DNA from: JBEKCB01 sp052139675
Lineage (GTDB): Bacteria > Planctomycetota > Brocadiia > CAIUPP01
Length of the DNA: 64,000 bases
Assembly (NCBI GenBank): GCA_052139675.1
Contig: JBKQWE010000085.1
Location: forward strand, 1-64,000
Reading direction: 5' to 3'
Numbering within the stretch: the stretch's first letter is position 1; the number at the start of each line of letters is the position of its first letter. Positions 8,436 to 15,303 of this stretch are shown here, one piece after another. The notes under the pieces are model-generated. The model was not told the origin of the DNA, made no database searches, and was given only the letters and a program-made list of their open reading frames with translations. Both the position numbers and the translations under genes were made by a program.

Positions 8436-9941
8436 ATGGGAGCTTGGAACAAGGCAGGCTCTGTCGGCATGGCCTTGGGCGTGGCGCTGTTCGTGGCGTT
8501 CGGCTTGATCGCGCTCGTCGCGGCGCGCCCAGGCGGAAGCGACCTGAAGGCTGGGCCGATAGATCCGGCTGTGGCGGCGCCGGCGGAGCAGTTGGGCAAG
8601 GCGTTCGCCATGGTGGCCGCGCACGTCCGGCCGGCGGTCGTCAGCGTGTTCTCCGAGAAAACGGTGAAGTTCCAGGCGCCCGACTTCGGGATGCCTTTCG
8701 GCAACGATTTCTTCCGGCAGTTCTTCGGCCGGCAGTTCCCGCAGAACCAGCCGCAGCCGATGCCGCGCGAGTACAGCGTGCCGCAGCAAGGGATGGGCTC
8801 GGGCATGATTATTGACAAGCAGGGGCACGTCCTGACGAACTACCACGTGGTGAGCGACGTGGACGAGATCAAGGTCCAACTGGCGGACAAGACCACCTTC
8901 GAGGCGGAGATCGTCAGCAGCGACCCTCAGACCGACGTGGCCGTGATTCGGATGAAAGGGAGCGTGCCGGACGATTTGCCGGCGGTGGAATTCGGCGATT
9001 CGGACGCCATGGAGGTGGGCGACCTGGTCATGGCGATCGGGGCGCCGTTCGGCTTCCAGCAGACGGTGACCACCGGCATCATCAGCGCCAAGGGGCGCTC
9101 GGGCGTCGGGATCAACACCTACGAGGACTTCCTCCAGACCGACGCGGCGATCAATCCGGGCAACTCCGGCGGGCCGCTGGTGAACATGCGGGGCCAGGTC
9201 ATCGGCATGAACAGCGCCATCGCCACCCATATCGGGCAGTTCGCCGGAGTCGGCTTCGCCATCCCGATCAACCTGATCAAGGGCGTCCTGCCGACGCTCG
9301 TGAAAGGCGGCAAGGTCACTCACGGCATGCTCGGCGTCAAGATCCAGGAGGTCACGCCCGAGCTGGCCAAACTGTTCGGCCTGACCGAAGCCAAGGGTGC
9401 GCTCGTGGCGCAGGTCGTCGCGGATTCGGCCGCCGACAAGGGCGGCATCAAGGCCGGCGACGTGATTGTGCGGTACGACGGCAAGGACGTGGAGAGTCCG
9501 GCGCACCTGCGCAACATGGTCGCCGCCACCGCGCCGGACACCGAGGTGAAGGTCGGCATCATCCGAGGAGGCAAGCAGGAGACGCTGACGCTGCGCGTCG
9601 GCACGCTGACTCCGCAGATGATGGCCGAGGCCGCGCCCTCCGAGGAAGGCGGCGTCCTGAGCAAGCTGGGGATGAGCGTCCAGACGCTGACTCCCGACCT
9701 GGCGAAGCAGTTCGGCATCCGCGCCGCTCAAGGCGCCGTCATCACCGACGTGGAGGAGGGCGGCGCCGCGTCGCTCGCGGGCCTGCAGGCGGGCGACCTG
9801 ATCGTCGAGGCCGACCGCCGGAAGGTGGCCAGCGCCGGCGACCTGCAGGAAGCGCTCGACAGCGCGAAGGACAAGGACACGGTGCTGCTGCTCGTCAAGC
9901 GGAAAAGCTCGAGCCTGTTTGTGGCGCTGAAGACGAAGTGA
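8436..9941 (+). CDS. DegP/HtrA-type periplasmic serine protease
   Basis: 501 aa. An N-terminal membrane segment or signal (about 8-30), a trypsin-like domain and two C-terminal PDZ domains (about 300-395 and 410-500). The catalytic triad is visible: His137 in NYHVVSD, Asp167 in TDVAVIRM and Ser244 in GNSGGPL. DegP-type proteases degrade or refold misfolded envelope proteins. The start is the ATG preceded by AAGGAG. Downstream come a small glycogen-binding-type domain protein and a DoxX protein, close enough for one operon. The Phe/Gln-rich segment at about 85-110 is typical of the DegP LA loop. Do/DegQ-type assignment is confident. Confidence 0.9.
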   Translation: MGAWNKAGSVGMALGVALFVAFGLIALVAARPGGSDLKAGPIDPAVAAPAEQLGKAFAMVAAHVRPAVVSVFSEKTVKFQAPDFGMPFGNDFFRQFFGRQFPQNQPQPMPREYSVPQQGMGSGMIIDKQGHVLTNYHVVSDVDEIKVQLADKTTFEAEIVSSDPQTDVAVIRMKGSVPDDLPAVEFGDSDAMEVGDLVMAIGAPFGFQQTVTTGIISAKGRSGVGINTYEDFLQTDAAINPGNSGGPLVNMRGQVIGMNSAIATHIGQFAGVGFAIPINLIKGVLPTLVKGGKVTHGMLGVKIQEVTPELAKLFGLTEAKGALVAQVVADSAADKGGIKAGDVIVRYDGKDVESPAHLRNMVAATAPDTEVKVGIIRGGKQETLTLRVGTLTPQMMAEAAPSEEGGVLSKLGMSVQTLTPDLAKQFGIRAAQGAVITDVEEGGAASLAGLQAGDLIVEADRRKVASAGDLQEALDSAKDKDTVLLLVKRKSSSLFVALKTK

Positions 9942-9989
9942 CCGTGCGCCGGCCGAATGACGAGCCGGCGCGAGAAAGGAGAACGGACC

Positions 9990-10253
9990 ATGGCAGGAAC
10001 GAAAATCGTGGAGTTTATGCTGGAGTTGCCGACCGCCGCCGCAGTCAGCGTGGCGGGAACGTTCAACAACTGGGATGTCCGCCGGAACCCGATGCGCAAA
10101 GGCAGAGACGGAATCTGGCGGGGCCGGGTCTCTGTGCCGCCGGGCCGTCACGAGTATCGTTTCGTCGCGGACGGGGTGTGGATCAGCGACCCGAAGGCCG
10201 CAGAGTCAGTCCCCAATCCGCACGGCAGCAGGAACTCTGTCCTGAAGGCCTGA
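9990..10253 (+). CDS. stand-alone AMPK1/CBM48-type glycogen-binding domain protein
   Basis: 87 aa, essentially one domain. VSVAGTFNNWDVRRNPM followed by GIWRGRVSVPPGRHEYRFVADGVWISDP matches the early-set carbohydrate-binding module found in AMPK beta subunits and isoamylases, with conserved Trp and the HEYRF strand. Such domains bind alpha-glucans; stand-alone copies may tether partners to glycogen, but this is inference. AAAGGAGAACGGACC precedes the ATG. It lies 48 bp after the DegP gene and its TGA is one base before the ATG of doxX, so co-translation with DoxX is likely. Confidence 0.75.
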   Translation: MAGTKIVEFMLELPTAAAVSVAGTFNNWDVRRNPMRKGRDGIWRGRVSVPPGRHEYRFVADGVWISDPKAAESVPNPHGSRNSVLKA

Positions 10254-10254
10254 C

Positions 10255-10770
10255 ATGGCGGGCGATTCCCTTTTTCGCAAGATGATGCGGACGGACGCGC
10301 CGGCGGCCGTCATCGTGATCCGTTTTCTGGCCGGCGGCGTGTTCCTGATCGAGGGAGCGAAGAAGTTCCTCTTCGTCGCCCAATGGGGCGCCGGGCGGTT
10401 CGCCCGGATCGGCATCCCGGGGCCGGAGTTCACCGGGCCGTTCGTGGGCACCGTCGAGATCGTCTGCGGCGCGCTGCTCCTGCTGGGCCTGCTGACGCGG
10501 CTGGGCGCGGTCGTGCTGCTCATCAACATCTCCGTGGCCATCGCCACCACGAAGATTCCCATCCTCATCAAGAGCGGATTCTTCGCGATGGAGGACCCGG
10601 CCCGGACGGATTACTCCATGCTCATGAGCCTGGTTTTCCTGGCGGCGGTGGGGGCCGGAAAATGGTCGCTCGATTCCGTGCTCTGGGGCGGGCCGCCGCG
10701 CACCACGCCGAGGACGGCATCCTCATCCCCTGTCACTTCGCCCGGCGCCGATAATGGGCGGCGACTTTAG
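10255..10770 (+). CDS. DoxX-family membrane protein
   Basis: 171 aa with four hydrophobic helices. RFLAGGVFLIEGAKKF in the first, FVGTVEIVCGALLLLGLLTRLGA in the second and the third-helix region match DoxX/SURF4-like proteins, whose functions range from thiosulfate:quinone oxidoreductase subunits to redox stress proteins. Start ATG one base after the stop of the glycogen-binding gene. The hydrophilic tail after residue ~145 is poorly conserved, and its last 38 bp overlap the convergent aminotransferase gene tail to tail. Confidence 0.75.
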   Translation: MAGDSLFRKMMRTDAPAAVIVIRFLAGGVFLIEGAKKFLFVAQWGAGRFARIGIPGPEFTGPFVGTVEIVCGALLLLGLLTRLGAVVLLINISVAIATTKIPILIKSGFFAMEDPARTDYSMLMSLVFLAAVGAGKWSLDSVLWGGPPRTTPRTASSSPVTSPGADNGRRL

Positions 10771-11980
10771 CCGCGGCGCGGACCAGGTCGCGCATGTCGC
10801 GCACGGTGAAGAAGTCGTTCATCCATAGCTGGATCGTCCGCCGCTTGACCTCCATCGCGCCGGGATAGTGGGCGACGTCGTAATCGGGCCGTCCGCCTTT
10901 GTAAAGCGGGCAGGCGTCCGCGCAGGCGTGCGGGCTGAGCAGGTGGTCCCGGAAGATCGGCCAGTCCATGACATTCGACTGGAAGGCCCCGACTCCAATC
11001 CCTTCCGCCCGCATGGCGGCAGCGAATTCCGTGTTGGTGCAGTGAAGTTTCTCCGGCGCGATGTGGAAGAGGTAGTACCAGTACGTGGCGTAGTCGCCCT
11101 TGCGCACGGGGCGCGGGGTGATGCCGTCAATCCGCGCCAGCGAGCGATCCAGGTAGCGGCCCAGCCGGTTCCGAGTGGAGCAGACGCGTCGGACTCTCTT
11201 GAGCTGCTCCAGGCAAACCGCCGCCACCAGGGTATTGAGCCGGTAGTTGTACGGCGCGAAGAAAGGCTGAACGCCACGGCCTTCGCGGTCGTAGCACTTG
11301 TCGGCGAAAAGGTCCGCGCGGCGCGCCAGGCCCTGACGGTTCGTGAGCATGATCCCGCCGTCGCCGGCGCCGATGTGCTTGCTCTCGTTCAGGCTCCAGC
11401 AGCCGATGTCGCCGAAGGTGCCGGCGTAGCGCCGCCCCTGCCTGCAGAGGTAGCTCTGCGCCATGTCCTCCACCACGGCAATTCCGCGGCGATGCGCCAG
11501 GCGGACAATGCCCCGGCTGTCCGCCGGGAGGCCCGCCAGGTGCACCAGCATGATGGCCTTGGTCCGCGGCGTAATCTTCCGCGCCACGGTCTCCGGCGTG
11601 ACCTCGACGGTCAGCGGGTCCACGTCGGCGAAGATCGGGACGGCATTCTGCGCCAGGATGGGGATCAGAGTGCCCATGTCGGTGATCGGGCTGGTGATGA
11701 CCTCGTCGCCGCGGCCGATGCCCAGCGCCCCGATCGCCGTGTGAAGCGCGGCCGTGCCGCTGGAGGCGGTGACCGCGTATTTCATTCCGAAGAGCTTCTT
11801 GAACTGCTCGCGCAAGGCCATCACCTCGGGCCCGCGGGTCATTTGAATGGCGCCGCGCTCGAAGATCGGCTTGATGGCCCGCCATTCCGCCAGGCTGTGC
11901 TTCGGGCCGGTGGAAAAAGGAGCGACCCGCACCGGCGGCCCGCCTTCGATGGCCAGCTTCGCAGGAGTCTTTCGATTCAT
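10733..11980 (-). CDS. DegT/DnrJ/EryC1/StrS-family PLP aminotransferase
   Basis: 415 aa. TASSGTAALHTAIGALGIGRGDEVITSP and the PLP-lysine motif SLNESKHIGAGDGG (Lys201) identify the sugar/AHBA-type aminotransferase family, which installs amino groups on keto-sugars or acts as a regulator-like dehydratase. The start is MNRKTP, 7 nt after GAGGAGGAA. The gene follows the MFS transporter on the same strand (gap 53 bp) and probably shares its promoter at 13579-13607. It overlaps doxX by 38 bp at the 3' ends. Substrate unknown. Confidence 0.85.
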   Translation of the reverse strand: MNRKTPAKLAIEGGPPVRVAPFSTGPKHSLAEWRAIKPIFERGAIQMTRGPEVMALREQFKKLFGMKYAVTASSGTAALHTAIGALGIGRGDEVITSPITDMGTLIPILAQNAVPIFADVDPLTVEVTPETVARKITPRTKAIMLVHLAGLPADSRGIVRLAHRRGIAVVEDMAQSYLCRQGRRYAGTFGDIGCWSLNESKHIGAGDGGIMLTNRQGLARRADLFADKCYDREGRGVQPFFAPYNYRLNTLVAAVCLEQLKRVRRVCSTRNRLGRYLDRSLARIDGITPRPVRKGDYATYWYYLFHIAPEKLHCTNTEFAAAMRAEGIGVGAFQSNVMDWPIFRDHLLSPHACADACPLYKGGRPDYDVAHYPGAMEVKRRTIQLWMNDFFTVRDMRDLVRAAAKVAAHYRRRAK

Positions 11981-12033
11981 GGCTTCCTCCTCTTCTTGAA
12001 CCATTTCACCCATCTCCGACGCGATCGCCGCTC

Positions 12034-13509
12034 CTACTTCGCGGGCGCGTCCTCCATCGCCGCCTCGTCATCGAACCCGGGCACCTTGTAGTTCTTCAGG
12101 CCGCCCAATCGTTTCCACTCGCGGTACATCAGCAACAGGAAGACCAGCGCGGCGCAAAGAAACGGCAGCCGCCAGGCCGGGATCATGCGATAGCAGTAGT
12201 CGGTGCCCCACTTGTCGTCGGGGAACGCCCGGCGCATCACCGTCATGTAAAGGCCCGCCGCCAGGGTAGCCAGGATGCCGCAGGCCGCCTGGACGATGGC
12301 GTTGAACGAACAGAACTGCCCGTACCGGCTCTTGGGCCAGACCAGCATCTGCATCGGCTGCCGCGTGGTATCGTACAATAGTCCCAGCGGCAGTTCCACT
12401 GCGGCCAGCGCAATCAGGATGTGGAACGCGGTCCGCGGCTGGAACTTTCCGAACAGCCAGATGAAATTGAGCGGCACGATCGCCACCAGCCCGATCTTGA
12501 TCCAGACCATGACCCGCATCGGGTGAAAGCGGTCCGCCAGCATTCCCGCCGGGTAGCTCAGGACCATCTGCACGCCGCTCACCGCGGCGGCGATGAGGCC
12601 GATCTGCTCCAGGGTCAGCCCCAGCGAAAGGCTCAGGAACACCGTATAGGTCCCGCATGCCGAAGATACGGACCAGAAAATGTTATGCACGAACATGTAA
12701 ATGTACAGCCGGTGGCTGAGGCACTCTTTCGCGTAGATCCTCAGCTTCGTCCAGAAACCCTCGCCCATCGCCGGAGCGGGCGGGTATTTTCCCTCTTTGA
12801 TCCCCAGGCACATCGTCAGGAAGCCGACGAAATAGACCAGCGCGGCGCACAGGAAAATCAACTTACTGTGCGTCAGCGCGTGCTGGTAGATGAGGCCGTT
12901 CCACAGCATGGCCGCCAGGCTGCTGACGAGCCGGAAGAGGCCGAAAAAGCGCGACATGAACAGGCCGGGCACGACGTCGTTGAAAAAGTAATAATACACG
13001 GTGGTGGCGAACATATTGAGGACCGTGAACATAATCCATAACACCGCCATGGCCAGGATCGCCACCGCGCCGGCGCTCCACCCGGTCATCGGGCCGATGC
13101 GGCCGTGCAGCCACACGCCGATTTCCGTTGAGAACGCCAGCAGCACGAGCGCGCCGCAGATGAACGGGGCAGAGAACAGCATGAATGGAATCCGCCGCCC
13201 GAACCGCCCGCGATAGCGGTCGCTGGCGGTCGAGATCACCGGGTTGAGCATCGTATTGATGATGTTGGGGATCGTCGCCGTGACGACGGGCAGGAGAAAA
13301 TCGGAGATGCCGAGTTGCTTGAGCCGCAGCGGCACGATGCTCGGGGCCACCGACTCCATGAGCTGGAAAACGAAGTCGCCCCACAGCAGCATTAAGAACA
13401 CCCACGCCAGCCCCGCCTTCGTGTACTGCAGCGTGCCCACGCGGAAACGCGCGTTGGTGTCCACGATGGGCGGCATCTCGGGACTGCTCAAGGTCGCGGG
13501 CTCCGTCAT
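12034..13509 (-). CDS. MFS sugar-type transporter (GPH/SLC45-like)
   Basis: 491 aa with about 12 transmembrane helices and a central hydrophilic loop after helix 6. The MFS loop motif between helices 2 and 3 is seen as SDRYRGRFGRRIPFM, characteristic of glycoside-pentoside-hexuronide:cation symporters and SLC45-type sucrose transporters. It probably imports a mono- or oligosaccharide. First gene of a two-gene unit with the DegT aminotransferase. Its promoter and 5' leader are shared, in near-identical form, with the heparinase-like gene at 61439-63655, suggesting co-regulation with polysaccharide breakdown. Confidence 0.8.
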   Translation of the reverse strand: MTEPATLSSPEMPPIVDTNARFRVGTLQYTKAGLAWVFLMLLWGDFVFQLMESVAPSIVPLRLKQLGISDFLLPVVTATIPNIINTMLNPVISTASDRYRGRFGRRIPFMLFSAPFICGALVLLAFSTEIGVWLHGRIGPMTGWSAGAVAILAMAVLWIMFTVLNMFATTVYYYFFNDVVPGLFMSRFFGLFRLVSSLAAMLWNGLIYQHALTHSKLIFLCAALVYFVGFLTMCLGIKEGKYPPAPAMGEGFWTKLRIYAKECLSHRLYIYMFVHNIFWSVSSACGTYTVFLSLSLGLTLEQIGLIAAAVSGVQMVLSYPAGMLADRFHPMRVMVWIKIGLVAIVPLNFIWLFGKFQPRTAFHILIALAAVELPLGLLYDTTRQPMQMLVWPKSRYGQFCSFNAIVQAACGILATLAAGLYMTVMRRAFPDDKWGTDYCYRMIPAWRLPFLCAALVFLLLMYREWKRLGGLKNYKVPGFDDEAAMEDAPAK

Positions 13510-13518
13510 TCTCCGGGC

Positions 13519-13607
13519 TTCAGCCGGGATTTTCCATTCGACCGTCCCCTGGAGGACAGTCAGCGTTCAAAACGCATGAGACTAAACGGTCGAATTGCCG
13601 ATGTCAA
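13519..13607 (-). promoter_or_regulatory. promoter plus leader hairpin shared with heparinase-like gene, copy 1
   Basis: Minus strand: TTGACA (13602-13607), 17-nt spacer containing CGGCAATTCGAC, TAGTCT (13579-13584), then a leader hairpin at 13540-13561 (GACTGTCC / GGACGGTC, one G-U pair), then a GAAAATCCCGGCTGAA block. The same order and spacing occurs at 63681-63766; the hairpin stem there is fully Watson-Crick, so paired positions vary together. Confidence 0.7.
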
Positions 13608-13638
13608 GCCGTATCTCGGCAGTCTGCCGGTGATATAT

Positions 13639-13667
13639 TTGACTGGGACCGGCTCGGCCGTTACAAT
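13639..13667 (+). promoter_or_regulatory. promoter of zinc-ribbon gene, TTGACT-17-TACAAT
   Basis: TTGACT (13639-13644), 17-nt spacer ending CTCGGCCGT, TACAAT (13662-13667). The spacer end plus -10 closely matches the GH4 promoter (31523-31551) and the MBOAT-operon promoter (51529-51557). Confidence 0.65.
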
Positions 13668-13730
13668 TGCGGCGTTTGATGCCGGAGCCTGGCGCGTAAC
13701 GCGGCGACTGGATTGAGGAGGCTGCGCAGC

Positions 13731-14066
13731 ATGTCCATCCGACTCATCTGCGTCTGCGGGCGGGGCATGGTTTTGCCCGGCAAATACGCCGGGGAGTACG
13801 TCCAGTGTCCGGACTGCCGGGCGATGCTATGCATCCCCACCCCTGAAGAGGACCTGACGCTCATCCGATGGATCTGCCGGTGCGGCCAGCGTCTCAAGGC
13901 CCGGCCTTGCATAGGCGGGCACAAGGTGAGTTGTCCGAAATGCGCTTCCGAGGTCTCGATCCCCTTCTCGGCTGAACATGCCACGTTCCTCGAAGAGAAC
14001 TTCGTCATGGATGACAAGAGCCGCATTGTCCGGCGGGTTCCGCAACTGTCGCGCGAGGATCCTTAG
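13731..14066 (+). CDS. small protein with two zinc ribbons
   Basis: 111 aa. Two tandem Cys-rich units: CVCGRGMVLPGKY...CPDC (residues 6-31) and CRCGQRLKA...CPKC (about 49-76), each with CxC/CxxC spacing of a zinc ribbon. No catalytic domain. Similar ribbons occur in small planctomycetal proteins of unknown function. The start is the ATG with GAGGAG 10 nt upstream; an in-frame TTG at 13713 is less likely. Its TAG stop lies in the first bases of double-hairpin element copy 2. Confidence 0.7.
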   Translation: MSIRLICVCGRGMVLPGKYAGEYVQCPDCRAMLCIPTPEEDLTLIRWICRCGQRLKARPCIGGHKVSCPKCASEVSIPFSAEHATFLEENFVMDDKSRIVRRVPQLSREDP

Positions 14067-14205
14067 TGCTTCCTTGCGGAAATAGGCGTACTATTTCCGC
14101 AAGGAAGCATGACCGCAATAAGCCGAGTCATTATGTCGAGTTATGCGTTCCGTTGGACCGTGTTTTGTTGCGTAAATTGGTACGCCAATTTACGCAACTA
14201 AACAC
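14065..14205. repeat. double-hairpin repeat element, copy 2
   Basis: Hairpin 1 has 18-bp perfect arms (14068-14085 / 14091-14108) and a GCGTA loop. Hairpin 2 has 14-bp perfect arms (14167-14180 / 14185-14198) and a TACG loop. The linker block 14138-14164 is identical to 6307-6333 in copy 1. It lies between convergent genes, and its first bases supply the stop codon of the zinc-ribbon gene. No T-run follows either hairpin, so it is not a textbook terminator. Confidence 0.85.
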
Positions 14206-14251
14206 CGGGCAGGTAACGTCTCACTGTCGGTTTCAGAAGGGCCCGTGGCAG

Positions 14252-14521
14252 TCACTTCCCGTCCTTTTCGTTCACGGCGTTCTCTTTCTCGCCGGCATCT
14301 CCGGCCACGGAACGACGCAAGACCCACCCGATCGCCCGTATAACGAGTATGGCGATCAGCATTCCCAGGCAGAAAGTTAGGAACAGGAACGCGACTTGGT
14401 TTCGCAGATCGGTCCGATATGCTCCGGCGATAACCGCGGCAATGATCCCCGCGACGGGAGAGACAACCAGCGACACACGGCGGAAGCGCACCTTCAGCCG
14501 CGCGTCCTTCTCGGCGCTCAT
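14252..14521 (-). CDS. small two-helix membrane protein
   Basis: 89 aa. Starts MSAEKDARLKVRFRR and has two hydrophobic helices, VSLVVSPVAGIIAAVIAGAY (about 16-35) and VAFLFLTFCLGMLIAILVIRAIGW (about 43-66), then a charged tail. Not recognised as a named family. The ATG follows GAGGTG at 6 nt, and a good promoter lies at 14577-14605. Convergent with the zinc-ribbon gene across the double-hairpin element. Confidence 0.65.
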   Translation of the reverse strand: MSAEKDARLKVRFRRVSLVVSPVAGIIAAVIAGAYRTDLRNQVAFLFLTFCLGMLIAILVIRAIGWVLRRSVAGDAGEKENAVNEKDGK

Positions 14522-14576
14522 GTATTCACCTCGCGTTGGGAACCTTGTCAAAGAATCCGCTGACCCCCGCACGGGC

Positions 14577-14605
14577 AGCATACACCGAACGAGGACCTAA
14601 CTCAA
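14577..14605 (-). promoter_or_regulatory. predicted promoter, TTGAGT-17-TATGCT
   Basis: Minus strand TTGAGT (14600-14605), 17-nt spacer, TATGCT (14577-14582), 55 bp before the two-helix membrane protein start. Confidence 0.5.
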
Positions 14606-14672
14606 GTTGCTGCGCGCGGGAATTACCGGGAAATCGCTTGACAAATTAATGTCCCAGCCGGCAAATGCGGAC

Positions 14673-14700
14673 TTGACTCACAGAAAGTAAACGTTACACT
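14673..14700 (+). promoter_or_regulatory. predicted promoter of histone-like gene, TTGACT-16-TACACT
   Basis: TTGACT (14673-14678), 16-nt spacer ending ACGT, TACACT (14695-14700). Leader of about 60 nt before the start codon. Confidence 0.55.
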
Positions 14701-14766
14701 GTTGTCGGCAGCAAGAGGCAGGGCGACGCAGGTGTCGGGCAACTCTTTTCACGGAAAGGGCGGTGC

Positions 14767-15192
14767 ATGGCGAAAATGAAATTGGCGAAAGTGTCTGTGG
14801 GGGACCTCAAGAAGGAAATACTCCGCAGGCACGGAATACTGGCGAAGCTCATCGCTGCGCGGGATGCGCTCGACCGCCGGATCGCCGAGTTAGACGGCCT
14901 GGGCCTTGCGAAGCCGGCGACCGCAGCCCGCAAGAAGCCGGGCAGGAAGCCGGGCAGGAAGAAGGCGGGGCGAAAAGCCATGAAACCGGCCAGAGCCGGC
15001 AGCTTGAGCAGCAGATTGGCGGAGGTCCTCAAGGCCAAAGGCAAGTGCACCGTTGCCGAAGCCGCCGAGGCGGCGCTCGCGGCCGGCTACAAGAGCAAGT
15101 CCAAAGATTTCGCGAACATCGTCAGTATGGCGCTGTCAAAAGACAAACGATTCCGGCGTGTGCGCAGAGGGGTTTACGCCCTCAGAGGCTAG
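14767..15192 (+). CDS. histone-H1/AT-hook-like basic protein with C-terminal winged helix
   Basis: 141 aa, very basic. Residues 8-45 form an alpha-helical, coiled-coil-like segment. Residues ~55-76 are a Lys/Arg/Gly/Pro tract (KKPGRKPGRKKAGRK) resembling AT-hook or histone H1 tails. Residues ~80-141 (SLSSRLAEVLKAKGKCTVAEAAEAAL...RRVRRGVYALRG) resemble the HARE-HTH winged helix of RNA polymerase delta and ASXL proteins. Likely a nucleoid-associated DNA-binding protein. Start ATG after AAAGGGCGG. It is monocistronic with its own promoter and is followed by inverted repeat copy 2. Confidence 0.7.
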   Translation: MAKMKLAKVSVGDLKKEILRRHGILAKLIAARDALDRRIAELDGLGLAKPATAARKKPGRKPGRKKAGRKAMKPARAGSLSSRLAEVLKAKGKCTVAEAAEAALAAGYKSKSKDFANIVSMALSKDKRFRRVRRGVYALRG

Positions 15193-15200
15193 TTTCAAAA

Positions 15201-15273
15201 CCTCGTAATCGTAATCGCCGGTTTCCGTATCAACACGACAGCGGCCGAGTACGATTACGATTACGATTACGAG
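15201..15273. repeat. hexamer-array inverted repeat, CGTAAT family, copy 2
   Basis: Left arm 15201-15216 (two CGTAAT units), right arm 15250-15273 (four ATTACG-type units), centre ~33 nt beginning GCCGGTTTCCG and ending GGCCGAG. Lies between convergent genes. Confidence 0.88.
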
Positions 15274-15303
15274 GAGCAACAGGGGCGCGCGGCCGGGCGC
15301 CGC

